Of a stretch of DNA of 18,115 nt, positions 6,150-13,701 are shown in pieces; the first letter of the stretch is position 1; each line of letters starts with the position of its first letter. The stretch spans positions 1 through 18,115 of the forward strand of contig JBBQHQ010000039.1 in the NCBI GenBank assembly GCA_038324115.1, written 5' to 3'. A program made the translations under genes and the position numbers. A model generated the notes under the pieces. That model was not told where the DNA came from. It saw nothing but the letters and a program-made list of their open reading frames with translations, and made no database searches. Source of the stretch: Gaiellasilicea sp038324115. Its GTDB lineage: Bacteria; Actinomycetota; Thermoleophilia; Gaiellales; Gaiellaceae.

Positions 6150-6974
6150 GTGCCGACACGGATCCTCCACATCTCCGACCTTCACTTCGGCCGGAACGAG
6201 AAGAGCGAGCCCGTCGAGGCGCTCGCCCGGCTGATCGAGGAGGTACGGCCGGAGCTCGTGATCGCGAGCGGCGACCTGACCCACCGCGGCCTGCGCGCCC
6301 AGCACGAGCGGGCGGCGGCGTTCCTGCGCGGGCTGAAGCTGCCGGTGCTGGCGATCCCCGGTAACCACGACATCCCCTACGCGTTCCCGAAGCGATTCCT
6401 GAGCCCGTGGGCGGAGTTCGAGCGGCTCTGGGAGACGACGCAGCCGGTCTACGCCTCCGGGACGATCGTCGCCGCCGGGCTGAACTCGGTGCGCCCGTGG
6501 CGGCACCAGTCCGGCAAGGTGCGCCCCGCCCAGGTCGAGCGCGCCGCCGAGGCCTTTCGCGCCGCCCCACCCGGCGCGCTGCGCGTCGCCGTGCTCCACC
6601 ATCACCTGCTCGGGGCCCCGTGGCGCTCGCGCAAGAAGCCCGTCGCGAACCGGAACGTCGTGCTCGGCTCGCTCGTCGACGCGGGCGCCGAGCTCGTCCT
6701 CGCCGGGCACATCCACCAGAGCACGATCGCCGAGCGGCGCGAGTTCGAGATCTCGACCGGCGGCGAGCGCGCGTTCGTCGCCTCGATCGCCCCCGGCTTC
6801 GGGCAGCCGCGGCCGAACCGGCGCGGCGAGGCGCGCGGCCTCCACGTCTACGAGGCCGGCGAGCGGACGCTCCGGATCCTCACCTACATCTGGCGGGAGG
6901 ACGGCTTCGGGCTCACGGCCGCGCGCACGTTCCCGCGTGGCCGTGAGCCGCTTGCCTTCGAGCCTTCTGCCTAG
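6150..6974 (+). CDS. calcineurin-like metallophosphoesterase
   Basis: A 274-aa protein of the binuclear metallophosphoesterase superfamily. The metal-ligand motifs come in family order: ISDLHFG (D10, H12), SGDLTHRG (D42), PGNHD (N72, H73), a VLHHHLLG motif and LAGHIHQS near the end. The compact cyclic-phosphodiesterase (CpdA/YfcE-like) layout suggests a phosphodiesterase acting on nucleotides or similar, but the substrate cannot be read from sequence. There is no signal peptide, so it should be cytoplasmic. The start is GTG 6150, since the protein then begins MPTRILHISDLHF as usual, with TAGGCT 7 bp upstream. A longer in-frame start at 6099 would add 17 residues without support. Its stop shares CTAG with the convergent GlsB-type gene. 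Confidence 0.93.
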   Translation: MPTRILHISDLHFGRNEKSEPVEALARLIEEVRPELVIASGDLTHRGLRAQHERAAAFLRGLKLPVLAIPGNHDIPYAFPKRFLSPWAEFERLWETTQPVYASGTIVAAGLNSVRPWRHQSGKVRPAQVERAAEAFRAAPPGALRVAVLHHHLLGAPWRSRKKPVANRNVVLGSLVDAGAELVLAGHIHQSTIAERREFEISTGGERAFVASIAPGFGQPRPNRRGEARGLHVYEAGERTLRILTYIWREDGFGLTAARTFPRGREPLAFEPSA

Positions 6975-7213
6975 GTCGTCGCGCGCCGGTCGGCCGACGG
7001 CAGCACCCGCTGCACGACTGCCACCAGCACTGCGGCGACGATCACGGCGAGGATGAACCCGAGCCAGCCGCCAACCAACAGGCCGACGATCAGCATGGAT
7101 GCGATCCCGATCGCGATCGTGACGATCCAGCCCATCGGATCGGGGCCCGGGTTGAGGAGCCGCCCGAGCGCGCCGACGATGAGACCTCCGATGATCAGTC
7201 CGATGATGTTCAT
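6971..7213 (-). CDS. GlsB/YeaQ/YmgE family small membrane protein, copy 1
   Basis: An 80-aa protein that is almost wholly hydrophobic, with three membrane segments: IIGLIIGGLIVGALGRLL (3-20), the family motif NPGPDPMGW (21-29), then two further glycine-rich helices and a short charged tail (PSADRRATT). This is the transglycosylase-associated/GlsB family (PF04226), often stress-related and of unclear biochemical role. I start it at ATG 7213, where the family pattern begins and GGGGGAC lies about 10 bp upstream; a start at 7246 would add an unlikely hydrophilic leader. Its last codon overlaps the metallophosphoesterase stop through CTAG. It diverges from the M32 carboxypeptidase gene. A second, longer family member lies at 8787-9086. 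Confidence 0.9.
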   Translation of the reverse strand: MNIIGLIIGGLIVGALGRLLNPGPDPMGWIVTIAIGIASMLIVGLLVGGWLGFILAVIVAAVLVAVVQRVLPSADRRATT

Positions 7214-7219
7214 GCGGTC

Positions 7220-7238
7220 CGTGTCCCCCAAGGACACG
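7220..7238. repeat. inverted repeat between the divergent GlsB and carboxypeptidase genes
   Basis: CGTGTCC-CCCAA-GGACACG, a perfect 7-bp stem. It lies 7 bp before the GlsB start codon and ends where the proposed -35 of the carboxypeptidase promoter begins. It could be an operator for either gene or a leader hairpin that contains the GlsB Shine-Dalgarno sequence. Confidence 0.45.
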
Positions 7239-7266
7239 TGACCCAAACGATGCGCTCGACTAGAGT
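7238..7266 (+). promoter_or_regulatory. promoter of the M32 carboxypeptidase gene
   Basis: GTGACC (-35, sharing TGAC with the consensus), a 17-bp spacer and TAGAGT (-10, 7261-7266). The leader of about 20 nt carries GAGGAGA (7284-7290) 3 bp before the ATG. This is the conventional, leadered promoter type, unlike the leaderless ones nearby. Confidence 0.5.
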
Positions 7267-7293
7267 CCCCTGCGGACCCGGACGAGGAGAGAC

Positions 7294-8790
7294 ATGCACG
7301 AGCGTTTCAGCGAGCTGAAGAACCGCCTGGCCGAGATTCACGACTTGCGCCGCGCGCAGGAGATCCTGTTCTGGGATCAGACGGTGATGATGCCGCCCGG
7401 CGGGGGAGCCGTTCGTGGCGCCCAGCTGACGACGCTCGACCGCGTCGCGCACGAGATGTTCATCGCGCCGGAGATCGGCAAGCTGCTCGACGAGCTCGCG
7501 CCGTACGAGGAGAGCCTCGAGTACGACTCGGACGAGGCCTCGCTGATCCGGACGACCCGGCGCGACTGGGAGAAGTCGCGCCGCGTCCCCGCCAAGCTCG
7601 CCGCCGAGATGGTGGGCGCAGCCGCTGAGGCCCACGACATCTGGGCCAAGGCGCGCGAGGAGTCCGACTTCGCCACCTTCCTCCCCCACCTCGAGCGCGC
7701 CGTCGAGCTGAAGCGGCGCTACATCGACTGTTTCGAGGGCTACGACGAGCCCTACGACGTGTTGCTCGACGACTACGAGCCCGGGATGAAGACCGCCGAG
7801 GTGCGTGCCGTCTTCGACCAGCTCAAGCAGGAGCTCGTGCCGCTGATCGCCCAGGTCGCGTCCTCGGACGAGGAGGACGGGTTCATGAGCGGCCCGTTCC
7901 CGATCGACCGCCAGCACGAGATGTCGATCGCCGTGATCGAGCGCTTCGGCTACGACCCGCAGTTCTTCCGGCTCGACCTGACCGTCCATCCGTTCGCGGC
8001 CAGCTCGGGGACGCAGGACATCCGGCTGACCACGCGCTACAAGGACGACGACCTGACCTCGCTCTTCACCGCGATGCACGAGTGCGGGCACGGGCTCTAC
8101 GAGCACGGGATCTCCCAGTCGCTGGAGCGGACGCCGCTCTGCCATGGGGTCAGCTCGGCGCTGCACGAGTCGCAGAGCCGGATGTGGGAGAACATCGTCG
8201 GCCGGAGCCGGCCCTTCTGGAACTTCTTCTACCCGCAGGTGCAGCGGGCGTTCCCGGACGCGCTCGGCGACGTCGAGCAGGAGCGGTTCTTCCGCGCGAT
8301 CAACCGCGTCCGCCCGACGTACATCCGCGTCGACGCCGACGAGGCGACCTACAACCTGCACATCATCCTCCGCTTCGAGCTGGAGCAGGAGATCTTCGCC
8401 GGGACGCTCGCGCTCGCCGACCTGCCGGAGGCGTGGAACGCCCGCTTCGAGGAGTACCTCGGGATCCCGATCCCGGACGACTCGGTCGGGATCCTCCAGG
8501 ACGTCCACTGGTCGGGCGGCGGCTTCGGCTACTTCCCCACCTACTCGCTCGGGAACATCGTCTCCGTCCAGATCTGGGAGAAGGCGGTCTCGGAGCTCGG
8601 CGACCTGACCGCGCAGTTCGAGGCCGGCGAGTTCGGCGAGCTGCACACCTGGCTCCGGACGAACCTCTACTCCCTGGGGCGGAAGTTCACCCCGCAGGAG
8701 ACGCTCGAGCGGATCGTCGGCGGCCCGATCGACGCAGGCCCGTACGTGCGCTACCTGAAGGACAAGCTCGGAGCGCTCGCCGCGACCTAG
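7294..8790 (+). CDS. M32 family metallocarboxypeptidase
   Basis: A 498-aa enzyme, the usual length for peptidase family M32 (thermostable carboxypeptidase 1 type), which removes C-terminal residues from peptides using Zn2+ or Co2+. The catalytic HECGH is at 262-266 (H262, E263, H266), and the third metal ligand lies in HESQS (E292). Other M32 signatures are ILFWDQTVMMPPGG near the N-terminus, the IRLTTRY stretch before the zinc site, and GILQDVHWSGGGFGYFPTYS with the GxxQDxHW motif. The family is helical, dimeric and cytoplasmic; there is no signal peptide. The start is well set by GAGGAGA just before the ATG. It is flanked on both sides by GlsB-type genes on the other strand, and its TAG stop overlaps the stop of the second one. 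Confidence 0.97.
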   Translation: MHERFSELKNRLAEIHDLRRAQEILFWDQTVMMPPGGGAVRGAQLTTLDRVAHEMFIAPEIGKLLDELAPYEESLEYDSDEASLIRTTRRDWEKSRRVPAKLAAEMVGAAAEAHDIWAKAREESDFATFLPHLERAVELKRRYIDCFEGYDEPYDVLLDDYEPGMKTAEVRAVFDQLKQELVPLIAQVASSDEEDGFMSGPFPIDRQHEMSIAVIERFGYDPQFFRLDLTVHPFAASSGTQDIRLTTRYKDDDLTSLFTAMHECGHGLYEHGISQSLERTPLCHGVSSALHESQSRMWENIVGRSRPFWNFFYPQVQRAFPDALGDVEQERFFRAINRVRPTYIRVDADEATYNLHIILRFELEQEIFAGTLALADLPEAWNARFEEYLGIPIPDDSVGILQDVHWSGGGFGYFPTYSLGNIVSVQIWEKAVSELGDLTAQFEAGEFGELHTWLRTNLYSLGRKFTPQETLERIVGGPIDAGPYVRYLKDKLGALAAT

Positions 8791-9086
8791 CGCGCGTCGG
8801 GCCCGGTGATGCTGCGTCCCTGGACGAAGCGCCGGTAGAGGATCAGCAGGAGCACCGCCCCGCCGAGGGCGCAGAGGAAGCCGGTCGCCGCCTCGCCGCC
8901 AGTCAGCTCGCCGCTCGTGTCCACGAGTCCGAGCGCGCCCGCGACGAGGCCGCCGAGGAACGAGCCGAGGATCCCGAGCAGGATCGTCTTCCAGATCGAG
9001 AGCGGGTCCGGCCCCGGCACGGCGAAGCGCGCGAGCGCGCCGATGATCAGGCCGGAGAGGAGCAGGCTGACAATGAGGCCGAGCAC
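8787..9086 (-). CDS. GlsB/YeaQ/YmgE family small membrane protein, copy 2
   Basis: A 99-aa hydrophobic protein with GTG start: MLGLIVSLLLSGLIIGALAR (1-20), the family motif VPGPDPLSIW (23-32), then LLGILGSFLGGLVAGALG. A polar loop (VDTSGELTGGEAATG) separates these from a last helix and the tail YRRFVQGRSITGPDAR. It is related to the product of 6971-7213 by the GALxR...PGPDP pattern but has a longer loop and tail. TAGGGT lies 6 bp before the GTG, so a leaderless mRNA is likely although ppc ends only 35 bp upstream on the same strand. Its stop shares CTAG (8787-8790) with the convergent carboxypeptidase gene. Confidence 0.9.
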   Translation of the reverse strand: MLGLIVSLLLSGLIIGALARFAVPGPDPLSIWKTILLGILGSFLGGLVAGALGLVDTSGELTGGEAATGFLCALGGAVLLLILYRRFVQGRSITGPDAR

Positions 9087-9092
9087 GGCGTC

Positions 9093-9098
9093 ACCCTA
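9093..9098 (-). promoter_or_regulatory. -10 element of GlsB copy 2, leaderless-type
   Basis: TAGGGT on the minus strand, 6 bp before the GTG at 9086, in the 35-bp gap after ppc. It suggests that this gene is transcribed on its own besides any read-through from ppc. Confidence 0.5.
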
Positions 9099-9121
9099 CC
9101 GCCGTCCACCGAGCCCCAAAC

Positions 9122-11575
9122 TCAGCCCGTGTTCCGGAGCGCCGCCGCGATCCCCGAGATCGAGCGGAGGAGCGGCAGGCGGGCGTCCTCGTCGCCGGCC
9201 CGGTAGGCGCGGAGCAGCTCGACCTGGATCGCGTTCATCGGGTCGACGTACGGGTTGCGCAGCCTCACGGACTGCTGGATCTGCGGCTGCCGGTCGAGCA
9301 GCTCGTCTGCCTCCGCGATCGAGAGCACCGCGGCGACGGTGCGCTCGTGCTCGGCGACGAGCTCGCTCCAGATCCTGTCGCGCCCGGGCAGCTCGACGAG
9401 GCCGAGGTAGGAGCGAGCGATCTCGAGGCTCGACTTCGCGAGGGTCATCTCGAGGTTGTCCAGCAGCGCCCGGAAGAACGGCCACTCGGCGTAGAGGCGG
9501 CGCAGCCAGGCGAGCCGCTCGCCCTCCAACCCGAACGCCTCGAAACCGCTGCCGCAGCCGTACCAGGCCGGGAGCAGGCAGCGGTTCTGCGTCCAGGAGA
9601 AGACCCAGGGGATCGCCCGCAGGCCCTCCAACTGCCCGGTGCCGGCGCTCTCGGGCCGCACGGCCGGGCGGGAGCCGATCTCGAGCAGCGCCAGCTCCCG
9701 CACGGGGGTGAAGTCGAGGAAGAAGGGGACGAACTCCTCGTCCTCCCAGACGAGCGCGCGGTAGGCACGGTTCGCAGCGGTGGAGATCTCGGCAATCGTG
9801 TCGCGGGCGCCCGCGTTCGGAGGCTCCTGGCGGGCCGCGTCCGGGAACGCGGTCAGCAGCGTCGCCGCGAGCGCGGCCTCCAGGTTCCGCTCCGCGAGCC
9901 CCGGGAGGCCGTACTTGAAGGAGATCGTCTCGCCCTGCTCGGTCACCTTGAGCCGGCCCTCGACCGCACCGGGCGGCTGGGCGAGGATCGCGGCGTACGT
10001 CGGGCCGCCGCCCCGGCCCGCGCTGCCACCGCGACCGTGGAAGACGGTCAGCTCCACCCCGCGCGCGGCCGTCGCGGCCACGAGCTCCTCCTGGGCGCGG
10101 TAGATCTCCCACTGGGCGGTCAGGTAGCCGCCGTCCTTGCCGGAGTCGGAGTAGCCGACCATCACCTCGATCCGCTCGCGCGGCCGCTCGTCCAGTAGCT
10201 CCTCGACGATCCCGCGGGCGGCCCGGAGGTCGGCGATCGTCTCGAAGAGCGGTACCCCGGCGACGTCGAGCCCCTCGGCGGCGGCGAGCCGCTCGGCGCC
10301 GAGCACGTCCTCGGCCGAGGCGGTCATCGAGACGATCAGCCGGTCGAGCGCGCGCGAGCCGTGCCGGCGCTGGATCCGGGCGCCCGCCCGCAGCGTCTCG
10401 AGCAGGCGCTCGTCGGGCTCGCGGACGGCGCTCGCGTGCACGCGGAGGTCGAGCTTGGCGAGATGGAAGCCGAAGAGCTCGACGCGCGTGCGCAGGTCGG
10501 CGAGCGCACCGTCCGCGACGCGGGTCCCGCCGTGCTCGCGGAGGCTGCGGTCGATCAGGTCGAGCTCGGCCAGGAGGTCGTCCGCGGAGGAGTACTCGGG
10601 GTCGCCGAGCCGCGCCCAGAGCGAGCTGAGCCGGCGCCGATACGGCTCGTCGTCGTTCTGGCCGGAGGGGACGCCGATCAGGCGCTCGTCCAGCGCCGGG
10701 TCGTACTCGACGACCGTCGAGGACATCCCCCAGCGGCGCGCGAGCGCCCGCACCTCGTCGCGGTAGAGCCGGGCGGCGAGCATGCGCGCCTGCTCGAGCG
10801 CCGCCTCCACCGTCTCGGGGCCCGCGTTCGGGTTCCCGTCGAGATCGCCGCCGATCCACGTCCCGAAGCGAAGCGGTGCGGGCGCGTCCGGAAGGCGCTC
10901 GCGGTAGGCGCGCAGGAGGCGCGGCGCCGCCTGCCAGAGGCTCCGCTCGACGAACCAGAGCCCGTGCCGGATCTCGTCGTAGACCCGCGGCCGCCGCGAG
11001 CGGACCTCGTCGGTCTGCCAGAGGATCGTGATCTCCTCGGCGAGCACCGCCTCAACCCGCGCGCGCAGCGAGGGCGGGACATCGGCGCCGTCCAGCTCGC
11101 GCAGGAGCGCCGCGACCCGCTGGTGCGCCTGGAGGACGGTGCGGCGGGTGGCCTCGGTCGGATGCGCGGTGAAGACGAGCTCGACGCGCACCCCCTCCGC
11201 GCCGCGGGCCAGCTCTTCCGGCTCGACCCCCGCGGCCTCGAGCCGCCCGAAGGCGTCCTCGAGCGACTCGCGGGGGACACGGCCCTCCAGCTCGTAGGCG
11301 CGGCGGCGGCGGATCCGGTGGTGCTGCTCGGCGATGTTGGCGAGCTGGAAGAAGATCCCGAAGGCGCGGAGGACGGTCGCCTGGCGCGCGAGCGGCAGCC
11401 CGGAGATCGTCTCCTCCAGCCCTTCGCGCTCCCCGGTCCGGCGCGCCCAGCGCGAAAGCGAGCGCACGCGCTCGACCAGGTCGAGGACGTCCTGCCCCTC
11501 CTGCTCGACGAGCACGCGGCCGAGCAGGTCGCCGAGCAGGCGGACGTTCGCGCGCAGGCCCGCATCCGCTCTCAT
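9122..11575 (-). CDS. ppc: phosphoenolpyruvate carboxylase
   Basis: An 817-aa enzyme that carboxylates PEP with bicarbonate to oxaloacetate, replenishing the TCA cycle; cytoplasmic, normally a tetramer. Signatures in order: VFTAHPTEATRR with catalytic His138, FGTWIGGDLDGNPNA (about 238-251), VGYSDSGKDGGYLTAQW (lysine 480), FHGRGGSAGRGGGP (His513), IPWVFSWTQNR and the C-terminal GIAAALRNTG. The usual start of the chain (about 50-80 residues longer in proteobacterial enzymes) is shortened; the alternative of a longer start is ruled out by the gap to uvrB. TAGGCT lies 7 bp before the ATG, which is only 25 bp after the uvrB stop, so the gene seems to have its own leaderless promoter within a uvrB-ppc cluster. 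Confidence 0.98.
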   Translation of the reverse strand: MRADAGLRANVRLLGDLLGRVLVEQEGQDVLDLVERVRSLSRWARRTGEREGLEETISGLPLARQATVLRAFGIFFQLANIAEQHHRIRRRRAYELEGRVPRESLEDAFGRLEAAGVEPEELARGAEGVRVELVFTAHPTEATRRTVLQAHQRVAALLRELDGADVPPSLRARVEAVLAEEITILWQTDEVRSRRPRVYDEIRHGLWFVERSLWQAAPRLLRAYRERLPDAPAPLRFGTWIGGDLDGNPNAGPETVEAALEQARMLAARLYRDEVRALARRWGMSSTVVEYDPALDERLIGVPSGQNDDEPYRRRLSSLWARLGDPEYSSADDLLAELDLIDRSLREHGGTRVADGALADLRTRVELFGFHLAKLDLRVHASAVREPDERLLETLRAGARIQRRHGSRALDRLIVSMTASAEDVLGAERLAAAEGLDVAGVPLFETIADLRAARGIVEELLDERPRERIEVMVGYSDSGKDGGYLTAQWEIYRAQEELVAATAARGVELTVFHGRGGSAGRGGGPTYAAILAQPPGAVEGRLKVTEQGETISFKYGLPGLAERNLEAALAATLLTAFPDAARQEPPNAGARDTIAEISTAANRAYRALVWEDEEFVPFFLDFTPVRELALLEIGSRPAVRPESAGTGQLEGLRAIPWVFSWTQNRCLLPAWYGCGSGFEAFGLEGERLAWLRRLYAEWPFFRALLDNLEMTLAKSSLEIARSYLGLVELPGRDRIWSELVAEHERTVAAVLSIAEADELLDRQPQIQQSVRLRNPYVDPMNAIQVELLRAYRAGDEDARLPLLRSISGIAAALRNTG

Positions 11576-11582
11576 GGCGTTC

Positions 11583-11588
11583 AGCCTA
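11583..11588 (-). promoter_or_regulatory. -10 element of ppc, leaderless-type
   Basis: TAGGCT on the minus strand, 7 bp before the ppc ATG, in the 25-bp gap after uvrB. Same hexamer and spacing as for the metallophosphoesterase gene. Any -35 would fall within the uvrB end and is not obvious. Confidence 0.5.
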
Positions 11589-11600
11589 CGGGCGCGGCGG

Positions 11601-13631
11601 CTACGCGGGCGCTTCGGCCGGAGCCGGGCGCGAGGCGAGCGCCATCAGCTCCCGGCGCAGGTCCTTGATCTCGTCGCGCAGCTTCGCCGCGTACTCGAAG
11701 CGGAGCTCCTCGGCGGCGGCGAACATCTCCTCCTCGAGCGTGACGAGCAGCTTCTCCAGCTCCTCCCGGTTCAGACCCTCGGTCTTCTCGGAGGCGGCGC
11801 CGCGGCGGCGCTTGCCCGGGACGTTCGGATTCCCGAGCTGGAGGAACTCGGCGATGTCGGAGACGCCCTTCGCGATCGAGATCGGGGTCGTCCCGTGCTC
11901 CTCGTTGTAGGCGAGCTGGATCGAGCGGCGCCGTTCGGTCTCCTCGATCGCGCCCTTGATCGCCTCGGTCTGCTTGTCGGCGTAGAGCAGGACGCGGCCG
12001 TTGACGTTGCGCGCCGCGCGCCCGATCGTCTGCACGAGCGCCGTCTTACCGCGGAGGAAGCCCTCCTTGTCCGCGTCGAGCACGGCGACCAGCGAGACCT
12101 CGGGCAGGTCGAGCCCCTCGCGGAGCAGGTTGACCCCGACGAGGACGTCGTAGTCGCCGAGCCGTAGCTCGCGGATGATCTGGATCCGCTCCAGCGTGTC
12201 CACCTCCGAGTGCAGGTAGCGCGTCCGGACGCCGGCCTCGAGCAGGTAGTCGGTCAGGTCCTCCGACATCTTCTTCGTCAACGTGGTCACGAGCGTCCGC
12301 TCACCGGCGTCGGCCCGCTTGCGGATCTCGTTCAGGAGGTCGTCGATCTGGTTGCGCGTCGGGCGCAGCTCCACCTCGGGGTCGACGAGGTAGGTCGGCC
12401 GGATCAGCTGCTCGGCGACCACCGACGAGTGGCGGAGCTCGTAGGCGCCGGGCGTCGCCGAGACGAACACGAGCTGCGGCACCTTGGCGAGGAACTCGTC
12501 GAAGCGGAGCGGCCGGTTGTCCAGCGCACTCGGCAGCCGGAAGCCGTGGTCGACGAGCGTCTGCTTGCGCGAGCGGTCGCCCTCGTACATGCCGCCGACC
12601 TGCGGGATCGTCTGGTGCGACTCGTCCACGAAGACGATGTAGTCGGAGGGGAAGTAGTCGAGGAGCGTGTGCGGCGCCGAGCCCGCGGGGCGGCCGTCCA
12701 GGATCCGCGAGTAGTTCTCGATCCCGTTGCAGAAGCCGAGCTCGCGCATCATCTCGAGGTCGTACTCGGTGCGCTGGCGGATCCGGTGCGCCTCGAGCAT
12801 CCTGCCCTGGCTCTCGAAGAGCGAGACCTGCTGCTCCAGCTCGTGCTTGATCTCGTCCCGCGCGCGCTCGATTGTCGGCTTCGAGGTCACGTACTGGGTC
12901 GCCGGGAAGACGGTGATCGTGTCCAGCTTCCCGAAGACCTCTCCGGTCAGCGGGTCGAAGTGGCTGATCGACTCGACCTCGTCCCCGAACATCGAGACCC
13001 GGTAGGCGGTCTCGGAGTGCGCCGGCTGAATCTCGATCATGTCGCCCTTGACCCGGAAGCGGCCGCGGCCGAGCAGCGTGTCGTTGCGGACGTACTGGAT
13101 GTCGATCAGCTTCCGCAGCATCACGTCGCGGTCGGTCTCCTCGCCGACGGTGAGGAAGACGATCCGCTTCTCGTACTCCTCCGGGGAGCCGAGGCCGTAG
13201 ATGCAGGAGACGGACGCGACGATCACGGTGTCGCGGCGCGAGAGCAGGTTCGAGGTGGCCGCGTGCCGGAGCCGATCGATGTCGTCGTTCCGGGAGCTGT
13301 CCTTCTCGATGTAGAGGTCGGCCTGGGGCACGTACGCCTCGGGCTGGTAGTAGTCGTAGTAGGAGACGAAGTACTCGACCGCGTTGCCGGGGAAGAACTC
13401 GCGGAACTCGTTGCAGAGCTGCGCGGCGAGCGTCTTGTTGTGCGCGATCACGAGCGCCGGCCGCTGGGTCTGCTCGATGATCCACGCCATCGTCGCGGTC
13501 TTTCCCGTCCCGGTCGCACCGAGCAAGGTCTGGTAGCGCTCCCCCGCCTGGAGGCTGCGCGAGAGCTGCTCGATCGCGCGGGGCTGGTCGCCGGTCGGGA
13601 CGTACGCGGCGGCGGTCTTCAGCTCGGCCAT
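11601..13631 (-). CDS. uvrB: excinuclease ABC subunit B (UvrB)
   Basis: UvrB (676 aa) is the helicase-like core of nucleotide excision repair that verifies damage and recruits UvrC. Walker A is GATGTGKT (38-45). The damage-inserting beta-hairpin region follows (VSYYDYYQPEAYVP, then DIDRLRHAAT and SCIYGLG). Later come VDESHQTIPQVGGMYEGD, helicase motif V/VI sequences (VGVNLLREGLDLPEV, QTIGRAARN) and a C-terminal UVR domain (EELRFEYAAKLRDEI) that binds UvrC. I start it at ATG 13631 (MAELKTAAAYVPTGDQP), the family start; an in-frame extension to 13703 would translate the LexA box. TACGAT is 6 bp upstream and the SOS box 17 bp upstream. ppc follows after 25 bp. It is divergent from the DUF1360 gene. 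Confidence 0.98.
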   Translation of the reverse strand: MAELKTAAAYVPTGDQPRAIEQLSRSLQAGERYQTLLGATGTGKTATMAWIIEQTQRPALVIAHNKTLAAQLCNEFREFFPGNAVEYFVSYYDYYQPEAYVPQADLYIEKDSSRNDDIDRLRHAATSNLLSRRDTVIVASVSCIYGLGSPEEYEKRIVFLTVGEETDRDVMLRKLIDIQYVRNDTLLGRGRFRVKGDMIEIQPAHSETAYRVSMFGDEVESISHFDPLTGEVFGKLDTITVFPATQYVTSKPTIERARDEIKHELEQQVSLFESQGRMLEAHRIRQRTEYDLEMMRELGFCNGIENYSRILDGRPAGSAPHTLLDYFPSDYIVFVDESHQTIPQVGGMYEGDRSRKQTLVDHGFRLPSALDNRPLRFDEFLAKVPQLVFVSATPGAYELRHSSVVAEQLIRPTYLVDPEVELRPTRNQIDDLLNEIRKRADAGERTLVTTLTKKMSEDLTDYLLEAGVRTRYLHSEVDTLERIQIIRELRLGDYDVLVGVNLLREGLDLPEVSLVAVLDADKEGFLRGKTALVQTIGRAARNVNGRVLLYADKQTEAIKGAIEETERRRSIQLAYNEEHGTTPISIAKGVSDIAEFLQLGNPNVPGKRRRGAASEKTEGLNREELEKLLVTLEEEMFAAAEELRFEYAAKLRDEIKDLRRELMALASRPAPAEAPA

Positions 13632-13637
13632 GCGCCA

Positions 13638-13643
13638 ATCGTA
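13638..13643 (-). promoter_or_regulatory. uvrB -10 element, leaderless-type
   Basis: TACGAT on the minus strand, 6 bp before the uvrB ATG and exactly 5 bp after the LexA box, as at uvrA. Transcription would start at or next to the ATG. No Shine-Dalgarno sequence is present. Confidence 0.6.
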
Positions 13644-13648
13644 CCGGG

Positions 13649-13662
13649 CGAACGCCCGTTCG
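13649..13662. promoter_or_regulatory. LexA/SOS box of uvrB
   Basis: CGAACGCCCGTTCG (minus strand CGAACGGGCGTTCG, which fits CGAAC-RNRY-GTTCG). The dyad extends by one more base pair to GCGAAC...GTTCGC. It lies in the 70-bp gap between uvrB and the divergent DUF1360 gene and may affect both. Confidence 0.85.
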
Positions 13663-13701
13663 CAGTTTGGAGCCGGATCCGCTGCGAAAGACGGACACGA
13701 C

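Noticed and set aside
9096..10859. A 587-codon minus-strand frame overlapping ppc in another frame
   Set aside because: It is an Arg/Gly/Ala/Pro-rich shadow; the ppc frame carries all family motifs over the same bases.
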